From Sphingopyxis sp. H115 (GTDB lineage: Bacteria > Pseudomonadota > Alphaproteobacteria > Sphingomonadales > Sphingomonadaceae), in the NCBI RefSeq assembly GCF_001468465.1, contig NZ_LNSA01000024.1:1-64000 (forward strand): a DNA stretch of 64,000 nucleotides. Direction: 5' to 3'. Under the pieces are notes generated by a model. It did not search any database. It had not been told where the DNA came from and was given only the letters and a program-made list of their open reading frames with translations. Below are positions 17,089 through 26,606 of the stretch, in pieces. Both the position numbers and the translations under genes were made by a program. Every line of letters begins with the position of its first letter. Position 1 is the first letter of the stretch.

Positions 17089-18333
17089 TCAGTGGCGCGC
17101 GAGCTCGTCGCGGCCGACCACCATATAATGAACCTCGTCGGGCCCGTCGGCGAAGCGCAGGTGGCGCACATCGGCGTAGAGCTCGGCGAGCGGCGTCCAA
17201 TGCGAGATGCCGGTGGCGCCGTGGATCTGGATCGCCTGGTCGATGATCTGGCAGGCCCGCTCGGGCACCATCGCCTTCGCCATGCTGACCCAGACGCGCG
17301 CCTCGCGGTTGCCGAGCAGGTCCATCGCCTTTGCGGCCTTGAGCACGATCAGCCGCATCGCCTCGATCTCGACGCGCGCCCGCGCGATCACCTCGAGATT
17401 CTTGCCAAGCTGCGACAGCGGGCGGCCAAAAGCGGTGCGGGAATTGCCGCGCTTCACCATCAGGTCGAGCGCGACTTCGGCCTTGCCGATCGTGCGCATG
17501 CAATGGTGGATGCGGCCCGGGCCTAGGCGCATCTGCGAAATCTCGAAACCGCGCCCCTCGCCGAGCAGGATATTCTCGCGCGGGACGCGGACATTGTCGA
17601 AGCGCATGTGCATATGCCCCTGCGGCGCATGGTCGGCACCGAACACGCGCATCGGCCCCAGCACCTGCACGCCCGGCGTGTCCATCGGCACCAGGATTTG
17701 CGAATGCTGGCCCTTGCGCGACGCTTCGGGATTGGTCTTGAGCATGCAGATCAATATCTTGCACCGCGGGTCGCCCGCGCCGCTGATGAAATATTTCTCG
17801 CCGTTGATGACCCACTCGTCGCCGTCGAGCACTGCGCTCGTCTCGAGGTTGCTTGCGTCGGACGAGGCGACGCCGGGTTCGGTCATCACATAGGCCGAGC
17901 GGATTTCGCCGTTCAGAAGAGGTTTGAGCCAGCGCTCCTTTTGCGCCGGTGTGCCGACCATTTCGAGCACTTCCATATTGCCCGTGTCGGGCGCCGAGCA
18001 GTTCAGCGATTCGGAGGCGAGCGGCGATTTGCCGAGTTCGGCGGCGATATAGGCATAGTCGAGATTGGTGAGCGGGGTTCCGGTGTCGCCGTGCGGCAGG
18101 AAGAAATTCCACAGGCCCGCGGCCTTCGCCTTGTTCTTCGCGCCCTCGAGCAGTTCGAGTTGTCCCGGTGCCCAGCTCCAGCGGTCGGCGCGGCCTTCGC
18201 CGAGCCGGAAGAACTCTTCGGTAATTGGATCGACATTGTCGGCGATGTGGCGTTTCACCGCGTCGAAGAGCGGCTGCGCTTCCTTCGACATGCGCAGGTC
18301 GTTGAGTTCGGCCTGAAGTTCGATTTCGGTCAT
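17089..18333 (-). CDS. Acyl-CoA dehydrogenase, long N-terminal type
   Basis: 414 residues. YVMTEPGVASSDASN and WVINGEKYFISGAGDPR form the flavin-binding middle domain. GRIHHCMRTIG and RTAFGRPLSQLGKN, followed by QIHGATGISHWTPLAELYADVR, give the C-terminal domain. The extended N-terminus and GRIHHCMR motif resemble the ACAD10/11 and FadE-like groups that act on bulky or hydroxylated acyl-CoAs. A LysR regulator gene lies directly upstream on the same strand. Specific substrate unknown. Confidence 0.87.
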   Translation of the reverse strand: MTEIELQAELNDLRMSKEAQPLFDAVKRHIADNVDPITEEFFRLGEGRADRWSWAPGQLELLEGAKNKAKAAGLWNFFLPHGDTGTPLTNLDYAYIAAELGKSPLASESLNCSAPDTGNMEVLEMVGTPAQKERWLKPLLNGEIRSAYVMTEPGVASSDASNLETSAVLDGDEWVINGEKYFISGAGDPRCKILICMLKTNPEASRKGQHSQILVPMDTPGVQVLGPMRVFGADHAPQGHMHMRFDNVRVPRENILLGEGRGFEISQMRLGPGRIHHCMRTIGKAEVALDLMVKRGNSRTAFGRPLSQLGKNLEVIARARVEIEAMRLIVLKAAKAMDLLGNREARVWVSMAKAMVPERACQIIDQAIQIHGATGISHWTPLAELYADVRHLRFADGPDEVHYMVVGRDELARH

Positions 18334-18432
18334 TTGCGTCTCCAGCAGGTTTTCGCCGGAGAAGGTAGCGGCGCTATGCCATCAAGGATAATGATAGGGT
18401 TGAATAATCTATATTCGCCGACCGAATAGATG

Positions 18433-19344
18433 CTATGCCGGTTTGCCCAACTCATCGACGATGATCGCACGCAGCCAACCGAGCCCGGGATCGGCCTGAG
18501 CCGCCTGATGCCAATAGAGATAGCTGCCGCCGGGTTCGACGGGCAGCGGCAGGTCGAGAAGTTGCATCGGCCACATCGCGTCGAGCACCGCGGCGTGCGA
18601 TTTGGGGAGCGCAAAGAGCATGTCGGACGCGGCGACGATCTGCCATGCGGTGATGGCGTGCTGGCAGCGGACGGCGACGCGCCGCGCGAGGCCCATGCGG
18701 TCGAGCGTCATATCCTCGATCCCGGGGCCATAGGGACGCGCCGTCGCGATGATATGGTCGAGCGCCAGATAGGTGTCGAGGTCGATTGCGCCGTCGACGC
18801 ACGGGTGCCCCTTGCGCGCGACGACGACGATCTTCTCGGCGCCGAGATAGTGGCGGCACAGCTGGCCATCGGCGGGCAACGCGACATCGAGCGCAAGGTC
18901 AAGATCGCCGTTCGCGAGCATCGTGACGAGCTCGCGGCGCCGGAAGGTGACGCTGGCGAGCGCGGCATGCGGCGCCTCGGCGCGCACGCGCGCGACCAGC
19001 GAGGAAAAACGCGGCATCTCGCCCGAGAGCCGAACCCCGATTCGGAACTCGCGCGCCGTTTGCGTGGGATCGAACGCGGTCGCCGCATCGAGCGCGGCGT
19101 CGAGCCCGCGCAGCGCTTCGCGCACCGGGCCGGCGATCGCCCGCGCCGCCGACGTCGGGACAAGGCGGTTGCCCTGCCGCACGAAGAGCGGGTCGTCGAA
19201 TTGTGCGCGCAGCCGGGCCAGCGCGTGGCTGATCGCCGGTTGCGACAGGTTCAGGTGGCGCGCCGCCGCCGAAACGCCGCCCTTCGCAAAAATCGCGTCG
19301 AAAATCCGCAGCAGGTTGAGATCGAACCGGGCAAGGTGCCGCAA
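18433..19344 (-). CDS. LysR-family transcriptional regulator, TTG start
   Basis: 303 residues. The N-terminal winged helix-turn-helix (FDLNLLRIFDAIFAKGGVSA, then AARHLNLSQPAISHALARLR) is classical LysR/NodD-type, followed by a periplasmic-binding-protein-like effector domain. The TTG start is 7 nt after an AGGA. It is co-directional with, and 99 bp upstream of, the acyl-CoA dehydrogenase gene, which may be its target. Confidence 0.9.
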   Translation of the reverse strand: MRHLARFDLNLLRIFDAIFAKGGVSAAARHLNLSQPAISHALARLRAQFDDPLFVRQGNRLVPTSAARAIAGPVREALRGLDAALDAATAFDPTQTAREFRIGVRLSGEMPRFSSLVARVRAEAPHAALASVTFRRRELVTMLANGDLDLALDVALPADGQLCRHYLGAEKIVVVARKGHPCVDGAIDLDTYLALDHIIATARPYGPGIEDMTLDRMGLARRVAVRCQHAITAWQIVAASDMLFALPKSHAAVLDAMWPMQLLDLPLPVEPGGSYLYWHQAAQADPGLGWLRAIIVDELGKPA

Positions 19345-19663
19345 GACATGTTCCTAGGCGATGGCAGCGCAGGCGAGGGTCGAGGCATAGCAACCGGCCG
19401 GGCGAAAGGGAACCGGACGGCGGGCATGGTGCGCGCCGCCTGTGGAGCCTGCCAAGGTGCGGGGGCGCCTGCACCATCCGTGTCCTGGTTGGAGGGGCGG
19501 GGCAGTTGCGGCCCACTTGAAATAGTTTCATCAAACCTTTGGTCGTTCCTTGGCGCCGCCATTTCGTTTCGGTGACGGTTCGTGCTAGATCGACGATAGT
19601 AATGTTAATCCTTTTGACGGATATCTGGCCGAACACAGCTTTACTCAACGGGACCGACTTTCC
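19345..19663. other. Intergenic region, divergent LysR / CYTH-CHAD
   Basis: 319 bp with no convincing gene. A small dyad TGAAA-TAG-TTTCA lies at 19518-19530, and an AT-richer stretch at 19590-19650 probably carries the promoter of the CYTH-CHAD gene. No further structure recognised. Confidence 0.4.
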
Positions 19664-21118
19664 ATGGTCGACGAAATCGAACTGAAGCTTGAATTGTCCC
19701 TTGCCGACGCGGACCGAATCGTTTCGTCGAAGCTGTTCGGTGAAAAGGCGAAGGTCGCAGAGCAGGTCTCGACCTATTTCGATACCGACGAAAATGCGCT
19801 TGCGAAGGCCGGCTTTTCACTTCGCATCCGCCGCACCGGCAATACGCGCATTCAGACGATCAAAGCCGGTGGAGGAAGGTCGGCCGGGCTCTTCGCCCGC
19901 ACCGAATGGGAGCGCGCGGTGGACGACGACGCTCCCGTACTTGACTATGCGACCCCGCTGCCCACCGTCGTCGGCGACGACGCCGGCGAGGTTACGCCCC
20001 GGTTCGTTGTGAAGGTCGAGCGGTGCAAATGGGTTGTCGAAGAGGACGGAACGACGATCGAGGTCGTTCTCGACCGCGGCGATGTCAACGTAGGCGACCG
20101 GTCGGACCCCGTCTGCGAGATCGAGCTCGAACTGAAGTTGGGTGACCCGGCGGCGCTCTTCGGCCTTGCGCGCAAGATCGACGCCATCGCTCCAATACGC
20201 CTCGGCGTGCTGACCAAATCGGAACGTGGTTACCGGCTGGCAGAGCCCGATCGGGCCAGCGTCAAGGCCGAGCCTATTGCGCTGGAAGCGGATATGCGCG
20301 CCGCAGAGGCATTCAAGCGGATCGTCCAGGCAGGCGTTCGCCAATTTCGGCTCAACGAAAACCTGTTGCTTTCGAGCCGCAACCCCGATGCGCTGCATCA
20401 GGCGCGTGTCGCAATCCGCCGGATGCGCTCGGCGTTTTCAGTTTTCAAGCCGATGACCGGAGACGATGGCGCGGCCCTGCGCGAGGAGCTTAAATGGCTT
20501 GCCGCCTGCTTTGGGGAGGCCCGCGACATCGACGTGCTTCTCGAACGGGCGCCATCGGGAGCGCTGCGCGATCGCATCGCTGCCGCTCGCGAGAAATCCT
20601 ATGACCATTTGATCGAGACACTGGCGGGTCACCGGGCCCGCATTTTGATGTTGAACGTCGCGCATTGGCTGGAACAGAGCCGCTGGACTGACGGCGATGG
20701 TGGAGAGGTCGATGGAAGCGACCCGGCTCGCGTCTTTGCTGCAAACGCGCTCGCGCGCCTCCGGCGCAAGATCAAACGCCGGGGTAAGGCGCTTGCCTCC
20801 GCCGACGACGAAACACGGCACGAGCTCCGCAAAGATGCGAAAAAGCTGCGCTACGCGAGTGAGTTTTTCGCTTCCCTGTTTGATAGAAAGCGCGAGGAGC
20901 GGAGGCGCAGGCGCTTTGTCGCGGCGCTAGAAGGGCTGCAGGATCGTCTTGGGAAGCTCAACGACCTCGCTGCTGCCCCGGTTCTGCTGAAAAAACTTGG
21001 AATCGCCGACCAAGATGGAGCAGCTGCGCTTCTTGCGAATGAAATAGGCAAGAAGGAAATGATCGACCGCGCGGAACGTGCGTATGACGAGCTGTTCGAT
21101 ACCAAGCGCTTTTGGTGA
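19664..21118 (+). CDS. CYTH-CHAD protein (triphosphate tunnel phosphatase-like)
   Basis: 484 residues. The N-terminal CYTH domain (about 1-200) begins with the diagnostic ExExK (E4-x-E6-x-K8) and has the alternating acidic/basic strands of a triphosphate tunnel enzyme. The C-terminal CHAD domain (about 215-480) is helical with conserved histidines/arginines (ALHQARVAIRRMRSAFSVF, then HELRKDAKKLRYASEFF). The pair is found in YgiF-like inorganic triphosphatases, and CHAD domains bind polyphosphate. A polyphosphate-related role is inferred. Confidence 0.88.
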   Translation: MVDEIELKLELSLADADRIVSSKLFGEKAKVAEQVSTYFDTDENALAKAGFSLRIRRTGNTRIQTIKAGGGRSAGLFARTEWERAVDDDAPVLDYATPLPTVVGDDAGEVTPRFVVKVERCKWVVEEDGTTIEVVLDRGDVNVGDRSDPVCEIELELKLGDPAALFGLARKIDAIAPIRLGVLTKSERGYRLAEPDRASVKAEPIALEADMRAAEAFKRIVQAGVRQFRLNENLLLSSRNPDALHQARVAIRRMRSAFSVFKPMTGDDGAALREELKWLAACFGEARDIDVLLERAPSGALRDRIAAAREKSYDHLIETLAGHRARILMLNVAHWLEQSRWTDGDGGEVDGSDPARVFAANALARLRRKIKRRGKALASADDETRHELRKDAKKLRYASEFFASLFDRKREERRRRRFVAALEGLQDRLGKLNDLAAAPVLLKKLGIADQDGAAALLANEIGKKEMIDRAERAYDELFDTKRFW

Positions 21119-21199
21119 TCGCGCGAATTGCCGTGCCCTGATGGGTATCGGCCGGCTTCGAAAAATTTGTAAAAAGGTTTTGAACTGTCTCTCGATTTA

Positions 21200-21304
21200 T
21201 CAGGCACGCAGTATCGTTCTTATCAAAAGTCCGACCGCAGCCAGCACCAAGACGCTGGCTGCCCATATGGCTACAAACCAGCCTATCTCCTTCAGGCGAG
21301 CCAC
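21200..21304 (-). CDS. CydX/DUF2474-like small subunit of bd oxidase
   Basis: 34-residue single-helix membrane peptide. A GTG at 21304 sits just after the cydB TGA. The sequence has a basic N-terminus, one hydrophobic segment (WFVAIWAASVLVLAAVGLLI) and a basic tail. Small open frames at this position encode CydX/CioZ-type accessory subunits that stabilise the haem region of cytochrome bd. Identification rests on size, topology and position. Confidence 0.7.
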   Translation of the reverse strand: MARLKEIGWFVAIWAASVLVLAAVGLLIRTILRA

Positions 21305-21305
21305 T

Positions 21306-22304
21306 TCAATGATATCCGTCCGGCCCAACCTTGCCGCGGAACACCCAGTAGGACCAGGCAGTATAGGCGAGGATGATCGGCACCATGATCGCCGCCCCGA
21401 CCAGCATGAACACCTGGCTGCGGTGCGGTGCTGCGGCTTCCCAGATCGTGACGCGCGCCGGGACGACGTCGGGCCAGATCGAAAGCCCAAGGCCGACAAG
21501 ACAGAGCCCGAACAGTGCGAGCGCCCACAGGAAGGGTTGGGCGTCGCGCTTGAGGCGCAGGCTGCGATAAAAGAGGAAGGTGACGATCACCGTCGCGAGC
21601 GGCACCTGCGCGGTCGCGAGCACGCCGGGGAAGCTCAGCCAGCGTTGATGATATTGCGGCTCCAGCGTCAGCGTGGCGAGGCTGATCGCGCCGATCATGG
21701 CGAGGAGCAGGATGCCAAGGCGTCCGGCATAGGTCACGGCCTGGCGCTGGAGCGCGTCTTCGGTCTTCCAGTTGAGCCAGCATGCGCCGAGGAGGGCATA
21801 GCCGACGACCAGCCCGGCACCGGTCAGCAGGCTGAACGGCGACAGCCATTCCCACCATCCGCCCGCATAGGCGCGGCCCTCCACGGTGATGCCCTGAAGC
21901 AGCGCACCGAGCGCAATTCCCTGCGCAAAGGTCGCGACGATCGAACCCAGCGTGAATGCTCGGTCCCAAAATTCCCGGTGCGCCGGATCGCGCCATCGAA
22001 ACTCGAACGCCACGCCGCGAAAGACGAGGCCGAGCAGCATGGCGATCATCGGCGCATAGAGCGCAGGCAGGATGATCGCATAGGCGAGCGGGAAGGCGGC
22101 GAGGAGGCCGCCGACCCCCATGACGAGCCAGGTCTCGTTGCCGTCCCACACCGGCGCGATGCTGTTCATCGCCGCGTCGCGATCTTTGCCCACCTTGAAA
22201 AAGGGAAAGAGGATGCCGATGCCGAGATCGAAGCCGTCCATCACGACATAGGCGATGATCGCGAAGCCGATGATACCGGCCCAGATAATCGTCAGGTCGG
22301 TCAT
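21306..22304 (-). CDS. cydB: Cytochrome bd-type ubiquinol oxidase subunit II
   Basis: 332 residues, about nine membrane helices. The signature VVMDGFDLGIGILFPF (residues 20-35) and PVWDGNETWLVMGVGGLLAAFP (from about 51) are typical of CydB/CioB. The ATG overlaps the cydA stop by 4 nt. With CydA it forms the quinol oxidase reducing O2 to water without proton pumping. The subgroup is probably cyanide-insensitive, as judged from the partner. Confidence 0.95.
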   Translation of the reverse strand: MTDLTIIWAGIIGFAIIAYVVMDGFDLGIGILFPFFKVGKDRDAAMNSIAPVWDGNETWLVMGVGGLLAAFPLAYAIILPALYAPMIAMLLGLVFRGVAFEFRWRDPAHREFWDRAFTLGSIVATFAQGIALGALLQGITVEGRAYAGGWWEWLSPFSLLTGAGLVVGYALLGACWLNWKTEDALQRQAVTYAGRLGILLLAMIGAISLATLTLEPQYHQRWLSFPGVLATAQVPLATVIVTFLFYRSLRLKRDAQPFLWALALFGLCLVGLGLSIWPDVVPARVTIWEAAAPHRSQVFMLVGAAIMVPIILAYTAWSYWVFRGKVGPDGYH

Positions 22305-23707
22305 GCGCCTTCTCCTTCGATGACAGCGGCGGCGGGCGTGATCCCGGCCGAGCGGATCGGCATTCCGTCGAGCGCGGCCTCATGCGCTTCGGGTGGTTTT
22401 TTCATCAGGCGCAGCAGGTACCAGATGCCCATGCCGAACACTGCGAAATAGACGACGACGAACGCGAGCAGCGATGCCGCGACCGCAGGCGCGTCGAGCG
22501 GCGATGCGCTGTCGGCGGTGCGCAGCAGGCCGTGGATGGTGAAGGGCTGGCGACCGACCTCGGTGGTGACCCAGCCGGCGAGGACGGCGATGAAGCCGCT
22601 CGGTCCCATGGCGACGGCGGCACGATGCAGCCATGTCATATCGTAGAGTCGGCGGCGCACGCGCGCGAAGAGGCTCCAAAGGCCGATCCCGACCATTGCC
22701 ATGCCGAGGCCGACCATGATGCGAAACGCCCAGAAGACGATGCCGACCGGCGGTTCGTCGGCGTCGGGAACCGTATCCAGGCCCTTCAGCGGTGCGTTGG
22801 GGTCGTGCTTCAGGATGAGCGAAGAGGCCTTCGGGATTTCGATGGCATAATCGACGCGCTTTTCCTTGCTGTTCGGTATGCCGAAGAGGATGAGCGGCGC
22901 GCCATCGGGGTGGCTCTGATAATGGCCTTCCATTGCCATCACCTTGACCGGCTGATGCTCCAATGTGTTGAGACCGTGGAAATCGCCCGCGACGACCTGG
23001 ATCGGCGCGACGATCGCGGCCATCCACATGGCCATCGAGAACATCTTGCGCGCGCCGGGATTCTGCCGGTTCTTTAGCAGGTGCCAAGCGCCGACACCGC
23101 CCACCGCAAAGGCGGTCGTCAGATAGGCCGCGAGGACGGTATGCACGAGGCGATAGGGGAAGCTGGGGTTGAAGATGATCGGCAGCCAGCTATCGCCAGG
23201 AAGGAATTGTCCGTTCGCGCCCATCTCGAAGCCCGCGGGCGTCTGCATCCAGCTGTTCACCGACAGGATCCAGAAGGCCGAGATGAAGGTGCCGAGCGCG
23301 ACGGCGAGCGTCGCGACGAAGTGCAGCTTGCGGCCGACCTTGTTGATGCCGAACAGCATGACGCCAAGGAAACCCGCCTCGAGGAAGAAGGCGGTCAGCA
23401 CCTCATAGGCCATCAGCGGTCCGATGACCGGGCCGGCCTTGTCTGAAAAGACAGACCAGTTGGTGCCGAACTGATAGGACATGACGATGCCCGACACGAC
23501 GCCCATCGCGAAAACGACCGCGAAAATCTTGAGCCAATAGCGGTAGAGGTTCGCGTAGACGCCCTTGCCGGTCTTCAGCCACAGCCCTTCGAGCACGGCG
23601 AGGAAGCTTGCGAGACCGATCGTGAAGGCCGGAAACAGGAAATGAAAGCTGACGGTGAAGGCAAATTGAATGCGGGCAAGCAGGATCGCCCAGTCCTGTT
23701 CGATCAT
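22301..23707 (-). CDS. cydA: Cytochrome bd-type ubiquinol oxidase subunit I (CIO-like)
   Basis: 468 residues, shorter than E. coli CydA (522), consistent with the short Q-loop of the cyanide-insensitive (Cio) branch. Conserved features: RIQFAFTVSFHFLFPAFTIG with the haem b595 histidine near the N-terminus, GLNTLEHQPVKVMAMEG in the quinol loop, and GWVTTEVGRQPF. The gene starts 37 nt after doxX and so may be transcribed with the sulfide genes upstream. bd oxidases are known to resist sulfide inhibition, which fits that context. Confidence 0.95.
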   Translation of the reverse strand: MIEQDWAILLARIQFAFTVSFHFLFPAFTIGLASFLAVLEGLWLKTGKGVYANLYRYWLKIFAVVFAMGVVSGIVMSYQFGTNWSVFSDKAGPVIGPLMAYEVLTAFFLEAGFLGVMLFGINKVGRKLHFVATLAVALGTFISAFWILSVNSWMQTPAGFEMGANGQFLPGDSWLPIIFNPSFPYRLVHTVLAAYLTTAFAVGGVGAWHLLKNRQNPGARKMFSMAMWMAAIVAPIQVVAGDFHGLNTLEHQPVKVMAMEGHYQSHPDGAPLILFGIPNSKEKRVDYAIEIPKASSLILKHDPNAPLKGLDTVPDADEPPVGIVFWAFRIMVGLGMAMVGIGLWSLFARVRRRLYDMTWLHRAAVAMGPSGFIAVLAGWVTTEVGRQPFTIHGLLRTADSASPLDAPAVAASLLAFVVVYFAVFGMGIWYLLRLMKKPPEAHEAALDGMPIRSAGITPAAAVIEGEGA

Positions 23708-23744
23708 CGTCGTTCTCCCAGAGGAGGTGCTGGTTGGAATAGTA

Positions 23745-24203
23745 TCATTTTTCGCCGCCGCGGGGAGTGGTCCGATTGTCCCAGGCGAAAGCGCCGGGTC
23801 CGCGCGCCCAGATCAGGAGGAGCGCGCCGAGGATCGCGATATTCTTAAACAAAGGGCCGACGTGCGACGGATCGGGGACAAGGTGCACCGCGACGGTGAC
23901 CGGGACCAGCGTTGCGAACAGGATGAGCGCCGAGGCTCGTGTCAGGAACCCCAACGCCAGCGTCACACCGGCGGCGACGAAGGCGATACCCGAAAGCCAC
24001 AGCAGCACCGATGGGTCGCCGATCATGCGCACGGTGCCCGCCCACGGCGATTCCCCCATCCGCTGGAGCATCATGCGATGCTGGCCGAAGTGGCCGAGGC
24101 CGCCGATGATGAAGATCAGGCTAGTCAGCAGGCGGAACAGTGGATCGACCAGCGCACTGGTGCGCGGTCCCGGCGCAAGACCCGCCTCGATGCTTTTGAA
24201 CAT
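23745..24203 (-). CDS. DoxX-family membrane protein
   Basis: 152 residues from ATG 24203, four predicted helices. The DoxX pattern RLLTSLIFIIGGLGHF in helix 1 and the FLTRASALILFATLVPV region are typical. Its job is unclear; DoxX proteins are linked to thiosulfate:quinone oxidoreductase or to redox stress complexes. It lies between the TauE exporter and cydA, in keeping with sulfur oxidation feeding the quinone pool. Confidence 0.8.
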   Translation of the reverse strand: MFKSIEAGLAPGPRTSALVDPLFRLLTSLIFIIGGLGHFGQHRMMLQRMGESPWAGTVRMIGDPSVLLWLSGIAFVAAGVTLALGFLTRASALILFATLVPVTVAVHLVPDPSHVGPLFKNIAILGALLLIWARGPGAFAWDNRTTPRGGEK

Positions 24204-24214
24204 GTCTCTTCCCC

Positions 24215-25000
24215 TTATCCCGCCAGTTCGGCCCAGCTCTTCCACAGCATGTAAAAGGCGACGATCATCACGAAGCCGGCGAAAATCATTTTGAGCCTGC
24301 CCTTGTCCGCCGACAATGCCCGCGCGGCCCGCGTCCCGATCGCGCTTCCCGCGATGCCGCCGAGGATGAACACGCCGGCCAGCGGCCAGTTGACGAGCCC
24401 CGACAGTGCATAGTTGAACGAGGTCGTAAGCCCGAATGCCGTGACCGCGACCAGCGAGGTCCCGATCGCGCGCAGGATCGGCATCGAGGTCGATGCCACC
24501 AGGCCGGGGACGATCAGGAAGCCGCCGCCGATCCCGAAAAAGCCCGAGAAGGCGCCGGTGCCGAGGCCATAGCTCGCGACCTTGCCCACATTCTCGCGAC
24601 TGCACATCGCGCCCTCGATGCCTTCGTTGCCGCGGCCGCGGAACATCAGGATCGCGACGGCGATCATCAGCAGCGCGAAAAGAAAGAGAAGCTGGTGCCC
24701 GTCGATGCTTTTGCCGACGGTCGATCCGCCGAAGGCACCGACGACGCCGGCCGCGGCGTAAATGAATCCGCAGCGCCAGTTGACTGTGCCCGCGCGTGCG
24801 TGGTTCCACAATCCGATCGCGGCATTCGCGGCGACCGCAAAAGCGCTGGTGCCAATCGCCACATGCGGGTCCTTCACCCCGACGAGGTACAGGAGTAGCG
24901 GCACGGCGAGGATCGACCCGCCGCCGCCGACGAGCCCGAGCACGAAGCCGACCAGCACGCCCGACACGCCGCCGAGCCCGTAATGAAGCGCGTCGATCAC
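24215..25000 (-). CDS. TauE/SafE-family sulfite (anion) exporter
   Basis: 261 residues, eight helices in two TSUP repeats. GFVLGLVGGGGSILAVPLLLYLVG at the N-terminus is matched by FSGFFGIGGGFLIVPGL in the second repeat. GTG start 4 nt after the oxidoreductase stop. Directly follows the sulfide:quinone oxidoreductase fusion, so export of sulfite or thiosulfate made from persulfide is likely. Confidence 0.87.
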   Translation of the reverse strand: MIDALHYGLGGVSGVLVGFVLGLVGGGGSILAVPLLLYLVGVKDPHVAIGTSAFAVAANAAIGLWNHARAGTVNWRCGFIYAAAGVVGAFGGSTVGKSIDGHQLLFLFALLMIAVAILMFRGRGNEGIEGAMCSRENVGKVASYGLGTGAFSGFFGIGGGFLIVPGLVASTSMPILRAIGTSLVAVTAFGLTTSFNYALSGLVNWPLAGVFILGGIAGSAIGTRAARALSADKGRLKMIFAGFVMIVAFYMLWKSWAELAG

Positions 25001-25004
25001 CGGC

Positions 25005-26585
25005 TCAGCCGTTCGCCGCGATCGGGTGCGGTTTCACCATCCACTCGCGGCCCTTCAGCATTCCGTGCCAATAGACGGGCGGCAGGATGGTGTCCTTGAG
25101 CAGCCACGACAGGCGCGACGGCCTTGTGCCGTCGATCAGCCACGACGGAAAGCTTGGCAGCAGCTTGCCGCCATAGCCGAATTCTGCGAGCACGATCTTG
25201 CCGGCCTCGACCGTCAGCGGACAGCTGCCATAGCCGTCATAATCCGCCACCGGCGGCTTGCCGGCAAGCGCGGCGAGCGCGTTGACGGCGACGACCGGCG
25301 CCTGTTTGCGGGCGGCGGCCGCCGTCTTTGCATTGGGGGCGGCGCAGGCGTCGCCGAGCGCGAAGATATTGGCATAGGCGGGATGCTGCAGCGTCGCCTC
25401 GTCGACGGCGACGAAGCCCGACGGCGCGGCGAGCGGGCTCGAACGAATGAAGTCCGGTGCCACCTGCGGCGGCACGACATGGATCATGTCGAAATGCCGC
25501 TCGATCCGCGTCACGTCGTCGCCGCGGCGCTGTTCGAAGGTGGCGGTGCGCGAAGGGCCGTCGATCGCGACGAGTTGCGACGCGAAATTGAGGTCGATGC
25601 CGTAGCGTTCGACATAATCCATCAGCGCCGGGACATAGGCCTCGACACCGAAAAGCACCGCGCCGGCGGTGTGAAACTGGACCTCGACTGCATCGAGGAC
25701 GCCTGCCTTTTCCCAGCGGTGGCAGGAGAGGTACATCGCCTTTTGCGGAGCGCCGGCGCATTTGATCGGCATCGGCGGCTGGGTGAAGATCGCGGTGCCG
25801 CCCTGGAACTGGCGGACAAGCCGGTTCGTGTAGGGCGCGAGGTCGTAGCGATAGTTCGACGTCACGCCGTTGCGGCCGAGCGTTGCGGCGAGGCCGGGGA
25901 TCGCGTCCCAGTCGAGCTTGATGCCCGGGCAGACGATCAGCACGCGATAGGCGATGCGGCGTCCGTCATCGAGTTCGACGCGGTTGGCGTCGGGATCGAA
26001 TTGGGCGACCGCGCCCTTGATCCATTCGGCACCCTTCGGGATCAGGCGGGCCTCGCGCCTGTGTGTGTAGGGCGCATCGAAAACGCCGGCGCCGACCATC
26101 GTCCAGCCGGGCTGGTAATAATGGTCGTCCGATGGCTCGATGAGGGCCAGTTTGACGTCGCGATTGCGCCGCAGGATGCTCGCCGCCGTCGCGATCCCCG
26201 CAGCGCCGCCGCCGACGATGACGATGTCAAAGTCGCCGGGCGTATCCGGGGCCGCCCGGAGCGCCGCCATAGCGGCCAGCTTTTCCGAACGGCTGCCCGA
26301 ACGACAATAGGCGAGCACGGGCGCGGGCAGGTTGGCGAGGGCGTTTGCCATCAGGGCGGCGTCGGTGTCGCTCGTCTGGCCCGGCACAACCGGCAGGTGG
26401 GTGAAGGCAAGGCCGCTCGCTTGCGCCGCGGCGGCAATCGCGGCGGCGGGCGGCTGGCCCGCTTCTTCGCCGTCGGGGCGATTGCAGATGATCGACCGAT
26501 AGCCGGCCGCGGCGATCGCGGGGACGTCCTCGGGGCGGATTTGCGGGCTGACACTCAGCCGCGCGTCGATTGTCCTGATGTCCAT
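25005..26585 (-). CDS. DUF442 (PTP-like) / sulfide:quinone oxidoreductase fusion
   Basis: 526-residue two-domain protein. Residues 1-110 are a TIGR01244/DUF442 dual-specificity-phosphatase-like domain with P-loop CRSGSRS (about 93-99). Residues 115-526 form a flavin disulfide reductase of the SQR type, with VIVGGGAAGIATAASI (FAD), PIKCAGAPQKAMY (redox Cys) and GDACAAPNAKTAAAARKQAP (flavin plus second Cys). It should oxidise sulfide to persulfide and pass electrons to quinone. Fusion of the phosphatase-like domain with SQR recurs in proteobacteria with persulfide dioxygenases. Confidence 0.9.
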   Translation of the reverse strand: MDIRTIDARLSVSPQIRPEDVPAIAAAGYRSIICNRPDGEEAGQPPAAAIAAAAQASGLAFTHLPVVPGQTSDTDAALMANALANLPAPVLAYCRSGSRSEKLAAMAALRAAPDTPGDFDIVIVGGGAAGIATAASILRRNRDVKLALIEPSDDHYYQPGWTMVGAGVFDAPYTHRREARLIPKGAEWIKGAVAQFDPDANRVELDDGRRIAYRVLIVCPGIKLDWDAIPGLAATLGRNGVTSNYRYDLAPYTNRLVRQFQGGTAIFTQPPMPIKCAGAPQKAMYLSCHRWEKAGVLDAVEVQFHTAGAVLFGVEAYVPALMDYVERYGIDLNFASQLVAIDGPSRTATFEQRRGDDVTRIERHFDMIHVVPPQVAPDFIRSSPLAAPSGFVAVDEATLQHPAYANIFALGDACAAPNAKTAAAARKQAPVVAVNALAALAGKPPVADYDGYGSCPLTVEAGKIVLAEFGYGGKLLPSFPSWLIDGTRPSRLSWLLKDTILPPVYWHGMLKGREWMVKPHPIAANG

Positions 26586-26606
26586 AGGTCCTCTCCGTCT
26601 TCTTCT